58,879 nucleotides of DNA, from assembly GCF_002221595.1 (NCBI RefSeq), contig NZ_NHMP01000012.1, positions 1-58,879 on the forward strand, read 5' to 3'. This stretch comes from Turicimonas muris. Lineage in GTDB: Bacteria; Pseudomonadota; Gammaproteobacteria; Burkholderiales; Burkholderiaceae_F. The notes below the pieces were generated by a model, which did not search any database, was not told the origin of the DNA, and was given only the letters and a program-made list of their open reading frames with translations. Below, in pieces: positions 27,619 to 35,785 of this stretch; the first letter of the stretch is position 1; each line of letters opens with the position of its first letter. The translations under genes were made by a program, and so were the position numbers.

Positions 27619-28746
27619 CTAGTCTTGTTGAAGCTGCCTGGTAACTGCGGTGAATTGTTCACCGAAACCTACATCGTAAAGCGCGGCCGGACTTGGCATC
27701 TCAAATTCAAAGATTCTCGTTAAATCTTGTTCCGAGTTTTTCATCAGCAGAGAAAGGTCGGCTCCTGCCTTCATGGTGAAGAACGTGTTCAAGGAAATAT
27801 CGTAATTTAATTCGGCTTTTTCTTTGAGTTCGAGCAAATCTTTAGCCCTTGTATTCAAGTGCTTTGTATAGAACTTTGCAACCTCAATAATTTGTTCATT
27901 GATGAGGCAATTCTTATTCAAAATATCTTTTTGCTCTTGAGTAATTCTGGAGTGGCCCAGTTTAGATTCTGCTGAGCGAATCTGTTTAGCTGCATTTTTC
28001 TCTATGCCGCTGACACGGGGCAAGTAAAACTTTTCAATTTTAAGTAATGCCCGGTCGATGGCTTCAATATAAAGACGGCAACACATCATATAAAAGCCAG
28101 CATAGCTCTTTGAAAGCTCGGGAGTCGCACCCTCGGACTTTAATTGAGAATCCATTTTTTGGAAAATTAAGCGAATGGAGTCAGCCGTGGCCATAATCGC
28201 AGCCACATCTTCACCGTCAGCCGTATTTATCAAACCCTCAAGCTGGGCTTTATTAAGTTTTACGCCTCTTGCTTTTAATTTTTCCAGGGAAGAATCAATT
28301 AAAGCCTGATTTTGTTTCTCATCGGCAGCATTCTTAACTTTATTTCGTTCGATCTTTTCTTTGAGCTGAGGAACGGAAGCGTTCAAAGGATTCCAAGACC
28401 TTTTAGGACTGCCGATAAGATCTTTTTCCCATTCGATAATTTCTTTTTTACGAGCGGCTATTTTTCGATGATTGTTCTGGATCTGAGCGACCATGCACAT
28501 GATATCGGTCGAAAAGATTTCCCGCAGGCAGTCATTAACGACCCTGCGGACAGCCGGTTCTTGGTAAACGTATTTACGAACGAGAGAACGTCCTTCAGGG
28601 TGAGCTTCCTGAGCAATAAGCTCAATGCCTCTTTCCAAGTGAGGACGCATATTTGACCAGGTTTTCTCAAAAGTTTGAGATCGTATTACCGTCCTCTCAA
28701 AAGCGTAGCAGAGGGGATAAGAGATAAACATACGAAACGAAATCAT
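27619..28746 (-). CDS. Protein of unknown function, helical and coiled-coil rich
   Basis: 375 aa; I do not recognise a family. The sequence is almost entirely charged helix: residues about 90-180 (NNHRKIAARKKEIIEWEKDL, then VPQLKEKIERNKVKNAADEK) and 270-330 look like coiled coils. A cysteine pair (MMCCRLYIEA) is near the centre. The N-terminus could be a weak signal or membrane anchor (MISFRMFISYPLCYAFERTV), but no good Shine-Dalgarno is seen. A start at the internal ATG of SNMRPHLERGIELI is an alternative. It is a single gene, divergent from the HMA-domain gene. Confidence 0.55.
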   Translation of the reverse strand: MISFRMFISYPLCYAFERTVIRSQTFEKTWSNMRPHLERGIELIAQEAHPEGRSLVRKYVYQEPAVRRVVNDCLREIFSTDIMCMVAQIQNNHRKIAARKKEIIEWEKDLIGSPKRSWNPLNASVPQLKEKIERNKVKNAADEKQNQALIDSSLEKLKARGVKLNKAQLEGLINTADGEDVAAIMATADSIRLIFQKMDSQLKSEGATPELSKSYAGFYMMCCRLYIEAIDRALLKIEKFYLPRVSGIEKNAAKQIRSAESKLGHSRITQEQKDILNKNCLINEQIIEVAKFYTKHLNTRAKDLLELKEKAELNYDISLNTFFTMKAGADLSLLMKNSEQDLTRIFEFEMPSPAALYDVGFGEQFTAVTRQLQQD

Positions 28747-28899
28747 TTGCTATTCATTCAAACTAATAGAAAACTAAAGGTCTTCACACCAATGCTTATG
28801 CGGTGTGATTATGCAAATGATAACTTAATAGTTACTGAATTGTTGAAAAACGAAAGGCAAATTTTTATAATTGAGCATGATAATTATTCTCAATTAATC

Positions 28900-29160
28900 A
28901 TGATAGAAACGACACTTAAAGTTGAAGGCATGGCCTGTCTTATGTGCGAATCGCATTTGAAAGATGTGATTAGAAATATTTGTCCGGATGCCAAGATCAA
29001 TGCGTCTTATAAGAAAGCCGAGATCAAGATCATCAGCAAGAGCGAGCCCGATATGAGACGAATAAAGGCTGAAATAGAGAAGACCGGCTATAGCTTCCTA
29101 GGCGGTCATTCTGAACCGTATTCGAAGAAAGGATTTTTTGCTTCCTTGTTTGGAAAGTAA
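28900..29160 (+). CDS. Small heavy-metal-associated (HMA) domain protein
   Basis: 86 aa from ATG 28900. A single HMA ferredoxin-like fold carries the metal-binding GMACLMCESHLKDVI near the N-terminus; the first x-residues are AC-L-M-C instead of the more usual CxxC with His/Ser, but both cysteines are present. A basic tail (SKKGFFASLFGK) follows. It resembles cytosolic copper chaperones. No P-type ATPase or metal regulator is adjacent. The longer upstream frame (from 28675) overlaps the divergent gene and is rejected. The Shine-Dalgarno is weak. Confidence 0.7.
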   Translation: MIETTLKVEGMACLMCESHLKDVIRNICPDAKINASYKKAEIKIISKSEPDMRRIKAEIEKTGYSFLGGHSEPYSKKGFFASLFGK

Positions 29161-29214
29161 GCCGCAGGCGGAAGAAGGACTAAAATCAGCCCAATTACGG
29201 TTTGAGGAGTAAAG

Positions 29215-29910
29215 ATGAAAGCGCTAGTCCTTTCCAGCGGAGGAGCAGATAGTACAGTTTGTGTCGCACTTGCCGTTGAAAAACTTGGCAGAGAAAATGT
29301 AGCGACGGTTTCTTTTGAATACGGACAAAAGCACGATAGAGAACTTATCTGTGCACAGAAGATTGCAGATTTTTATTCGTTAAAGCATTTTGTTCTCAGC
29401 CTTGAAAACATTCTCAAATTCAGTGACTGCTCTCTTTTGAAAAACAGCACTCAAGCAATCGAACATAAAAGCTATGCCGATCAAATTGCTGAAAAAGGGG
29501 AAGGTAAGGTTTCGACTTACGTTCCTTTTAGGAACGGTTTAATGCTTTCTTCGGCTGCTGCTTTAGCGCAGTCAATTTACCCGGAAGAAGATTGTGAGAT
29601 TTGGATTGGAGCTCATGCAGATGATGCGGCCGGACAAGCCTATGCCGATTGTTCTTCCGAATTTACCCAAGCGATGAACCAAGCAATTTCCATTGGAACC
29701 TATGGATTAGTCAAGCTTGCTGCTCCTTTAGTGAAGTTCAACAAAGCGCGTGTTATCAAAGAAGGATTAAGGCTGAAGGTTCCTTTCGAACTTACTTGGT
29801 CCTGTTACGAAGGACATGAAAAGGCCTGCGGAAAATGCGGAACTTGTATTGATCGTTTGAATGCGTTTGAAGAAAACGGGGTAAAAGATCCGATTCCATA
29901 TGAAGAATAA
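29215..29910 (+). CDS. queC: 7-cyano-7-deazaguanine synthase
   Basis: 231 aa. QueC converts carboxy-deazaguanine to preQ0 in queuosine synthesis, using ATP and ammonia. The PP-loop is at the N-terminus (LVLSSGGADSTV), followed by FEYGQKHDREL. The central VPFRNGLML and IGAHADDAAGQAYADCSSEF are family hallmarks. The Zn site is at the C-terminus: CYEGHEKACGKCGTC. GAGGAG sits just before the start. No other queuosine genes and no preQ1 riboswitch are seen nearby. Confidence 0.95.
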   Translation: MKALVLSSGGADSTVCVALAVEKLGRENVATVSFEYGQKHDRELICAQKIADFYSLKHFVLSLENILKFSDCSLLKNSTQAIEHKSYADQIAEKGEGKVSTYVPFRNGLMLSSAAALAQSIYPEEDCEIWIGAHADDAAGQAYADCSSEFTQAMNQAISIGTYGLVKLAAPLVKFNKARVIKEGLRLKVPFELTWSCYEGHEKACGKCGTCIDRLNAFEENGVKDPIPYEE

Positions 29911-30008
29911 CAGCACAATGAGTGATTGTCCTTAGCCGTTGCCTTGTATGTCCTGAGGCCGTAGAAAAAAGGCTCGGCTATATAATAGAAAGAAAACGGA
30001 GCAATCTT

Positions 30009-31568
30009 ATGGGAAATCTATATCTCGGTTTTGACGCCGGTACACAGAGCGTCAAAGTTTCTGTCTATGACGAAAAATTAGAGTGTCTTACCTCACAAAG
30101 TCTTCCGACCAGTTTCCGATATCCTAACCCCGGTTGGGTAGAGATGGATTTGGATGATTTCTTGGGAGTCACTCTTAAATGCATTAAACGCTGCGCAGAA
30201 GATTTAAAAGAGATCGGCCGAGATCCCAAAGATATTGTTTCGATTATGGGCGACGGCGTTATCTGCGGTATCGCCGGTGTAAATGCCGAAGGGAAGGCTA
30301 TCACACCTTATATTAACTATCTCGATAGCCGTACTCAAGACGACGTGGAGTACATTAATAAAAAGGATCTTTCCATTTGGGGCAAAGAGACGGGCAACCC
30401 TGTTGCTTCCTGTATGTTCCCGGCTATGTTTGCACGTTGGCTTCTTAAACACAATACCAAGTTCCAAGAACAAGGTGTTAAGTTTGTCCATAACTGCCCG
30501 TATATTCTGATGAACCTTGCCGGATTAAAAGGAAAAGACGCCTTTATCGATTGGGGAGCAATGTCTGGCTGGGGCCTTGGCTACAAGGTCATGGAAAAAG
30601 AATGGTCTGATGAACAGCTGGCTATCTTGGGTATTGATAAGCGTTATATGCCCAGAATTCTTAAGCCGTGGGATATTGTCGGAGGCTTAACAAAAGAGAT
30701 TGCCGAATACACAGGTCTTCGTGAAGGAACAAAGATTTGTGCGGGAGCCGGCGATACCATGCAGTCCATGATTGGATGCGGTAATTTCGAGCCAGGAAAA
30801 GGCGTAGACGTTGCGGGTACCTGCGCTATGTTTTGTGTTTCGACTACCGGCATCGTGCCTGAGCTAAGCAAAAAAGGGAACAATCTTATCTTTAACAGCG
30901 GTTCTCTTCCTAACACTTATTTTTACTGGGGATTCATCAGAACCGGCGGCTTGGCCTTGAGATGGTTCAAAGATTCTGTATGCCATAAAGCCGACGATGC
31001 TCTTTATTACACAGATCTTAGTGCCAGAGCTGAAAAAGTTCCGGCAGGCAGCAACGGTGTTCTTTTCCTCCCCTATCTGACAGGCGGCCAGGACGAGACG
31101 CAAAAGAAGAGCAGCTGCTTCTTGGGCTTGACCCTTGATGATGATCAGGCTATTATGTGGCGCTCCGTCCTTGAATCCATTGGCTATGATTACATGGAAA
31201 TCACAGATATCTATAGAAAGGCCGGCGTGGATTTGAACCGAATCACGGTAACTGAGGGCGGCAGCCGAGACTCTCTATGGAATCAGATCAAATCAGACAT
31301 GTTGGACAGCGAAGTCGTCCGTTATAAAAATAAGGGCGGCGCCGTTGTGACAAACTGTCTCTTTGCTGCTTATGCTGTAGGTGATTTCAAAGACATTATT
31401 CCTAATTTACGGAAGGTTTTAGTCGTTGATAAAGAATATGCACCGAGGAAGGAAATGACTTCCCTGTACCGCAGACTTCATTCTTTCCAAAAAGATTTGA
31501 TTAAGAACGATATGCCGGAAGCCTTTAAACGGTTGTGGGAAATTAAGAAGATAGTCAAAGAAGGCTAA
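30009..31568 (+). CDS. FGGY-family carbohydrate kinase (xylulokinase-like)
   Basis: 519 aa from ATG 30009 (GGAGC upstream); the frame is open back to 29922 but the family N-terminus is MGNLYLGFDAGTQSVKVSVYD. The phosphate-binding DAGTQS, the NPGWVEMD signature, the actin-fold GAGDTMQSMIGCG and late TEGGSRDSLWNQI motifs are all present. It phosphorylates a sugar or sugar alcohol; xylulokinase-like features do not settle the substrate. There are no sugar transporter or isomerase genes beside it. It has a terminator of its own. Confidence 0.85.
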   Translation: MGNLYLGFDAGTQSVKVSVYDEKLECLTSQSLPTSFRYPNPGWVEMDLDDFLGVTLKCIKRCAEDLKEIGRDPKDIVSIMGDGVICGIAGVNAEGKAITPYINYLDSRTQDDVEYINKKDLSIWGKETGNPVASCMFPAMFARWLLKHNTKFQEQGVKFVHNCPYILMNLAGLKGKDAFIDWGAMSGWGLGYKVMEKEWSDEQLAILGIDKRYMPRILKPWDIVGGLTKEIAEYTGLREGTKICAGAGDTMQSMIGCGNFEPGKGVDVAGTCAMFCVSTTGIVPELSKKGNNLIFNSGSLPNTYFYWGFIRTGGLALRWFKDSVCHKADDALYYTDLSARAEKVPAGSNGVLFLPYLTGGQDETQKKSSCFLGLTLDDDQAIMWRSVLESIGYDYMEITDIYRKAGVDLNRITVTEGGSRDSLWNQIKSDMLDSEVVRYKNKGGAVVTNCLFAAYAVGDFKDIIPNLRKVLVVDKEYAPRKEMTSLYRRLHSFQKDLIKNDMPEAFKRLWEIKKIVKEG

Positions 31569-31588
31569 TTCGAAAGTTATTGTATTTG

Positions 31589-31618
31589 GGCCGAGCTATT
31601 TCGATACCTCGGTCTTTT
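31589..31618 (+). terminator. Terminator of the FGGY kinase gene
   Basis: GGCCGAG / CTCGGTC stem (one G-T) with a 12-nt loop, followed by TTTT, 20 nt after the stop codon. Confidence 0.75.
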
Positions 31619-31678
31619 CTATTGGTAGAATTCCGCCTAGGCAACGTTCAGCCTAAGCTAAATTATTTGAATTGCATT

Positions 31679-32470
31679 ATGAAATTACTTGAAGGCAAAA
31701 GAATACTTATTACAGGCATCTCTTCTCAACGTTCTATTTCCTATGGGATAGCCAAGGTTTGTTTTGAAGAGGGTGCACAACTGACGCTTACTTACAACAA
31801 TGAGAGATTTAAGGACAGAGTTCAAGGTTTTGCCAATGATTTCAATGCAGGTGAAGTTATCAAGATGGATGTGACTTCCGATGATTCCATTGACGCAGCT
31901 GCTTCTGTTCTTAAAGAAAAATGGTCTGAAGGTTTTGACGGATTTGTTCATTCTATTGCTTGGGCGCCTCGGGAATGCATTGAAGGCAGTTTTTTGGAAG
32001 GCATTTCCAGAGAAGGTTTCCTTCAGGCTATGAATGTTTCAGTTTATTCCTATGCGGCTTTAGCAAAAGCATTTAGTCCGCTTCTTAGAGAGAGAGCCTC
32101 CATTATCACAATGAGCTATCTCGGTGCCGAGAAGATTGTGCCGAACTACAACACAATGGCCATCTGCAAGTCTGCGTTGGAATCCGTTACCCGCTACATT
32201 GCTGCCGATCTTGGAGAAAGAGGTATCCGGGCCAACAGCATTTCATGCGGACCAATTAAAACTCTGGCAGCCAGCGGTATTAAAGATTTCGGACTTTTGA
32301 TGAAACTGGCCAAGGATTTGAGCCTGTTAAGAAGCTTAGTTAGCACGGAAGAAGTTGGTAATTTAGCCGCATTCCTTCTGTCGGAAAAATCTTTTGGCAT
32401 AACGGCTGAGACCGTTTACATTGACGGCGGCTTTAATAAGGTTGCCGGACGTCTTCTGAAGGACGAATGA
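31679..32470 (+). CDS. fabI: Enoyl-[acyl-carrier-protein] reductase (NADH)
   Basis: 263 aa. The ATG at 31679 gives the canonical FabI start (MKLLEGKRILITGISSQRSI); the upstream in-frame extension crosses the kinase terminator. It is a short-chain dehydrogenase fold: SIAWAPRECIEG, then the catalytic region MSYLGAEKIVPNYNTMAICK with the Tyr and Lys spaced as in E. coli FabI, and the C-terminal YIDGGFN. It catalyses the last reduction of the fatty-acid elongation cycle. No clear Shine-Dalgarno is visible, which is unusual for an essential gene. Confidence 0.93.
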   Translation: MKLLEGKRILITGISSQRSISYGIAKVCFEEGAQLTLTYNNERFKDRVQGFANDFNAGEVIKMDVTSDDSIDAAASVLKEKWSEGFDGFVHSIAWAPRECIEGSFLEGISREGFLQAMNVSVYSYAALAKAFSPLLRERASIITMSYLGAEKIVPNYNTMAICKSALESVTRYIAADLGERGIRANSISCGPIKTLAASGIKDFGLLMKLAKDLSLLRSLVSTEEVGNLAAFLLSEKSFGITAETVYIDGGFNKVAGRLLKDE

Positions 32471-32494
32471 CCCTACAGTTAGCTCTCTCACAGG

Positions 32495-32526
32495 AAAACC
32501 TCCGTCCGAAAGGACGGAGAGGTTTT
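32495..32526. terminator. Strong bidirectional terminator, fabI / LysE-type gene
   Basis: AAAACCT-CCGTCC-GAAA-GGACGG-AG-AGGTTTT: GC-rich stem capped by a GAAA tetraloop, with A and T arms making it usable on both strands between convergent genes. Confidence 0.88.
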
Positions 32527-32546
32527 ACAAGATCTTGGCTTTTCCC

Positions 32547-33131
32547 TTAAATCCAAAGCGAGCCTGCACAAAAAAGCAAAGAAAGAGCCAGGACCGCATT
32601 CACCGGGCGTGTGTATTTAGAGAAGAGGTGAGCAAAGGCGGATCCAAAAGCTGACCAGATTAAATTGCAGCCTGAACCCATTGCGGCTAAGAAGAAAGAA
32701 AATCCAACCAATATCCACGGATCCGTAAAATGCGGAAGAATAAAGGTCTGCATTGAAACGATGCCGTAGACCATAATCTTGAAGTTGACAAACTGAAGGC
32801 AGAATCCGGAGATAAAGGCTTTTTTCTTATCTATTTCAAATGGCTTCAGACTATAAACGGCTTTCAAGATCTTCCACGCCAGCCAAACCAGATAAAGAGT
32901 TCCCAAAATTTTCATGAGGCCCATAATTTCCGGGATTAGGCTGTTTAAAGCAGCACATCCAATACAGCAAAGAAGCATTACTGCAAAAAATCCGGTAATA
33001 ACTCCTAAATTGAACGGCAGCGCTTTAAAGAATCCAACTCTCATTCCCCATGACATTGACATTAAATTGTTTGGTCCAGGCGTGATAGTCGAAGTAAAGC
33101 AATAAAAGATAAAAGTCGGAAGAGAAAACAT
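32547..33131 (-). CDS. LysE/RhtB-family amino-acid exporter
   Basis: 194 aa with about six hydrophobic spans. The N-terminal PGPNNLMSMSWGMRVGF is the LysE/RhtB signature, followed by LGVITGFFAVMLLCCIG. These are inner-membrane exporters of lysine, threonine, homoserine lactone or similar compounds; the substrate cannot be deduced. It is a single gene with no regulator adjacent. Confidence 0.88.
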   Translation of the reverse strand: MFSLPTFIFYCFTSTITPGPNNLMSMSWGMRVGFFKALPFNLGVITGFFAVMLLCCIGCAALNSLIPEIMGLMKILGTLYLVWLAWKILKAVYSLKPFEIDKKKAFISGFCLQFVNFKIMVYGIVSMQTFILPHFTDPWILVGFSFFLAAMGSGCNLIWSAFGSAFAHLFSKYTRPVNAVLALSLLFCAGSLWI

Positions 33132-33430
33132 GGGGTCGAGATTTGATTTTAGAAGTTATATGTTGGATTATATGATGAAATAACTTTTTGAATTTGTGAA
33201 AATTTCCTAATTATTCTTTTCCGATATTAGTTCCGTAGGTTAGAAATGAGGCAGACTAGATTTTTTGATTTGTCATTCTCCTCAAGTGACGAGGAGATTC
33301 CTACAAAATTTTGTATGGACAAACGGGAATTGGCTTTTAAAAAACAAGTAATCTACTTTTCTCTGGGTGATAATTATCTTGTCTGCAATGTGTCTTAGAC
33401 TGAAATAAGTTGACTCTTTAAGGAGTCAAT
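33132..33430. promoter_or_regulatory. Intergenic region with hairpin, 14-bp palindrome and SD-hairpin
   Basis: The region is AT-rich. It holds three structured elements: a TCTCCTC/GAGGAGA hairpin at 33277-33297, a perfect 14-bp palindrome TACAAAATTTTGTA at 33302-33315, and a 20-nt perfect hairpin (33410-33429) overlapping the Shine-Dalgarno of the following 50-codon ORF. The palindrome looks like a dimeric regulator site. No gene is seen inside. Confidence 0.45.
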
Positions 33431-33583
33431 ATGAACAAAGGCAAGGTAGTCAACAAAAAAGTTTTTAAACTAAAGAAATGTCAACCAATTTCAGGAAGGG
33501 ACACTTTTAATTTTTGGAGAAATGAAACTTTCCTTGATGGGAAAAATGGTGTAAAAATTTTATTTTTCTTTTATTTTTCTTGA
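33431..33583 (+). CDS. Possible 50-residue basic small protein
   Basis: ATG at 33431 follows an excellent AAGGAG (33420-33425) at 5-nt spacing, opening 50 codons to TGA at 33581. The product starts MNKGKVVNKKVFKLKKCQPI and ends in a short aromatic hydrophobic tail (ILFFFYFS), so it is basic with a C-terminal hydrophobic patch. No family is recognised. The start signal is partly enclosed in a hairpin (TTGACTC/GAGTCAA), which suggests controlled translation. It could be a small protein, a leader peptide, or chance; it ends 15 nt before the tRNA-Ser CCA end on the other strand. Confidence 0.4.
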   Translation: MNKGKVVNKKVFKLKKCQPISGRDTFNFWRNETFLDGKNGVKILFFFYFS

Positions 33584-33597
33584 TTTTATTAGATAGT

Positions 33598-33688
33598 TGG
33601 CGGAAAGAGTGGGATTCGAACCCACGGATGGGGGTTACCCATCGCTGGTTTTCAAGACCAGTGCATTCAACCGCTCTGCCATCTTTCC
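33598..33688 (-). tRNA. serT: tRNA-Ser (anticodon TGA)
   Basis: 91-nt class II tRNA including an encoded CCA. The acceptor stem is GGAAAGA/TCTTTCC with discriminator G. The anticodon arm is CTGGT-CTTGAAA-ACCAG with TGA at 33652-33654. The long variable arm (GATGGGTAACCCCCATC) and TTCGAAT T-loop fit tRNA-Ser. It reads UCA, UCG and UCU codons if modified. Confidence 0.97.
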
Positions 33689-33773
33689 GCGAGGAGACAG
33701 AATTATACCTAATATTCTGCTTCCTGCAAGTCTTAAGTTTCTTTGAGTGTTAAAGTTGCTAAAAATTTCTCGA

Positions 33774-34010
33774 TTATTCTTCAGCGTAGGAGAGTACGGT
33801 TGGACTTTCAACATCGACACCATATTCTTTAGCACGAGCAAGGATCGCACGGGCAAGCTTTGGCTTTAAATCGTCCGGACAATATCTGAAATACGCCTCG
33901 GCAGCTCTAACATGGGCGGCATCCGGCATTGGATATTCTCTTCTTTCAGGTAAGCCAAAAACAGAATCCGGTAATTCTTTTCTCTCGATAGTATTTAATT
34001 TGTCGTCCAT
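33774..34010 (-). CDS. Small DUF6582-like protein
   Basis: 78 aa from ATG 34010 with GGAG 7 nt upstream; an in-frame start at 34034 adds eight residues. The LPDSVFGLPERREYPMPDAAHVRAA region resembles the SxFxLPxxRxYPIxDxxHAxxA motif of small bacterial/phage DUF6582-type proteins. The rest is two amphipathic helices. Function unknown. Confidence 0.65.
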   Translation of the reverse strand: MDDKLNTIERKELPDSVFGLPERREYPMPDAAHVRAAEAYFRYCPDDLKPKLARAILARAKEYGVDVESPTVLSYAEE

Positions 34011-34116
34011 AACAATCTCCAATAATAGGTGCATTCAATATAGCCATTTTGTCCGGAAGCAAAAGGTATAGAGACGCAAAGTGAGGAAATAACTTTGAAT
34101 TAATTAAAAAATGGCA

Positions 34117-34154
34117 GAAAAAAACTGCCCCTGAAGTTCTTCCAAGAGGCAGTT
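34117..34154 (-). terminator. Terminator of putP
   Basis: On the minus strand AACTGCCTCT pairs with AGGGGCAGTT (one wobble) around a 12-nt loop and is followed by T7, 22 nt beyond the putP stop. Confidence 0.9.
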
Positions 34155-34175
34155 GAAAGGCGTACGGAAACTTGA

Positions 34176-35669
34176 TTAATTCAGCTTTTTAGCTTCTTCA
34201 AGTTTCTCATGTACATAATCAAAAGTATCACTAACAGATTTTGAAGGTTTGTTTGGATCCAAAAGGCTCACAACGATAATGGTAAGGGCGGAGAAAACGA
34301 ATCCCGGAACGATTTCGTAAAGATCCCACCAACCACCTTGGTGCCAAACCAAGACTGTAAGAGCACCAACAATGATTCCGCACAGAACTCCGTTTTTAGT
34401 GCATTTCTTCCACAAGAGAGAAAGAATAATTGCGGGACCAAAAGCAGCTCCAAATCCGCCCCATGCATAGCTAACTAATGAAAGTACGAGATTGTTCGGA
34501 TCCAATGCAATCAAAATGGCTACAAGGCTGACGCCGATAACGGTAGCTCTGCCGACCCAAACCAATTCTTTCTGAGAAGCATTATTCCGTATGAAAGCCC
34601 TATAGAAGTCTTCGGTTAAAACAGAGGAGCAAACTAAAAGTTGGCAGGAGAGGGTGCTCATCACAGCCGCCAGAATAGCAGAGAGAAGAATGCCTCCAAT
34701 CCATGGGCTGAATAAAGTAGTGGAGAGAACCATGAAAACTCTTTCATGATTGGCTACAACAGGGGCAGCTACATCGGTATGAGCAGCAAAATAAGCAGCT
34801 CCGAAGAATCCGGCTGCAACTGCACCGCCTAGGCAGAAGATAAGCCAAATCATGCTGATGCGGCATGCTTGAGGCATAACTTTGGCATCCTTTGCTGCCA
34901 TAAAGCGAACCAAAATATGGGGCTGCCCGAAATATCCTAAACCCCAAGCCAGCAGAGAGATTACACCAATGAATGTTTGGCCTTGAAGCATATTCAAATG
35001 ATTGGCGCTTACCTGAGAAACTTGATTAATGGTGGCTGTCCAACCTCCAAGATCCCACATCACTGCCAACGGTGTAATGATTAGAGCTAAACACATCATC
35101 GAAGCTTGAATAGTGTCTGTCCAGCTCACAGCAAGGAAACCGCCTAAGAAGACATAGGCCAAAGTTGCGATCGTACCGAGAATAAGGGCGGTTGAGTACG
35201 GCAGATCAAACACCATTTCAAAGAGTCTGGCACTCGCTACCATACCGGATGCAGAGTAGATGGCAAAGAAGAGCAGAATAACAAAAGCCGAGATAATTCG
35301 GAGCAATTTGCTCTTGTCTTCAAAGCGATGAGTGAAATAGTCCGGAAGAGTCAGAGCATTGTGGGCAACTTCGGTATAAACGCGAAGCGGTGATGCGACA
35401 ATTTTCCAGTTAAGATATGTTCCGATGGCCAAACCGATGGCAATCCAAGATTCACAGATACCGGAAAGAAATACCGCACCCGGTAAGCCCATCAAAAGCC
35501 ATCCGCTCATATCTGAGGCGCCGACCGAGAGGCCCGTGACAATGCTTCCCAATCTTCTCCCGCCTAAGATGTAGTCGTTGAAATTTTTTGTGTAGCGCCA
35601 CGCAAAAAGGCCTACTGCTACCATGACAATAAGGTAGCCAATAAAAGTTATTGAGGTTGGATTAAACAT
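34176..35669 (-). CDS. putP: Sodium/proline symporter
   Basis: 497 aa with about 12-13 membrane helices of the SSS family. The N-terminal TGLSVGASDMSGWLLMGLPGA is the PutP signature holding the Na+/proline site; the ALPDYF-type loop reads LTLPDYFTHRFEDKS. It imports proline with sodium. The gene is monocistronic and divergent from an aldehyde dehydrogenase gene (116 bp between the starts). No putA is in the window, so proline may serve as osmolyte or amino-acid source. Confidence 0.93.
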   Translation of the reverse strand: MFNPTSITFIGYLIVMVAVGLFAWRYTKNFNDYILGGRRLGSIVTGLSVGASDMSGWLLMGLPGAVFLSGICESWIAIGLAIGTYLNWKIVASPLRVYTEVAHNALTLPDYFTHRFEDKSKLLRIISAFVILLFFAIYSASGMVASARLFEMVFDLPYSTALILGTIATLAYVFLGGFLAVSWTDTIQASMMCLALIITPLAVMWDLGGWTATINQVSQVSANHLNMLQGQTFIGVISLLAWGLGYFGQPHILVRFMAAKDAKVMPQACRISMIWLIFCLGGAVAAGFFGAAYFAAHTDVAAPVVANHERVFMVLSTTLFSPWIGGILLSAILAAVMSTLSCQLLVCSSVLTEDFYRAFIRNNASQKELVWVGRATVIGVSLVAILIALDPNNLVLSLVSYAWGGFGAAFGPAIILSLLWKKCTKNGVLCGIIVGALTVLVWHQGGWWDLYEIVPGFVFSALTIIVVSLLDPNKPSKSVSDTFDYVHEKLEEAKKLN

Positions 35670-35785
35670 TTTATTTACGTTTTCAAAATTATCGAAGAAA
35701 TATTAACAATCGAAAGAGCCTCAAATCGAAAAGCGGACAATAAGTTTAGAATTTAGTCAAGAAAGAAATAGAGTTTTCCCGAAAA

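Noticed and set aside
27619-28746. TelA/tellurite-resistance family for the coiled-coil protein
   Set aside because: Only generic coiled-coil similarity; no TelA signature residues could be found.
29161-29214. preQ1 riboswitch before queC
   Set aside because: Only 54 nt are available, and no pseudoknot or conserved A-rich tail is seen.
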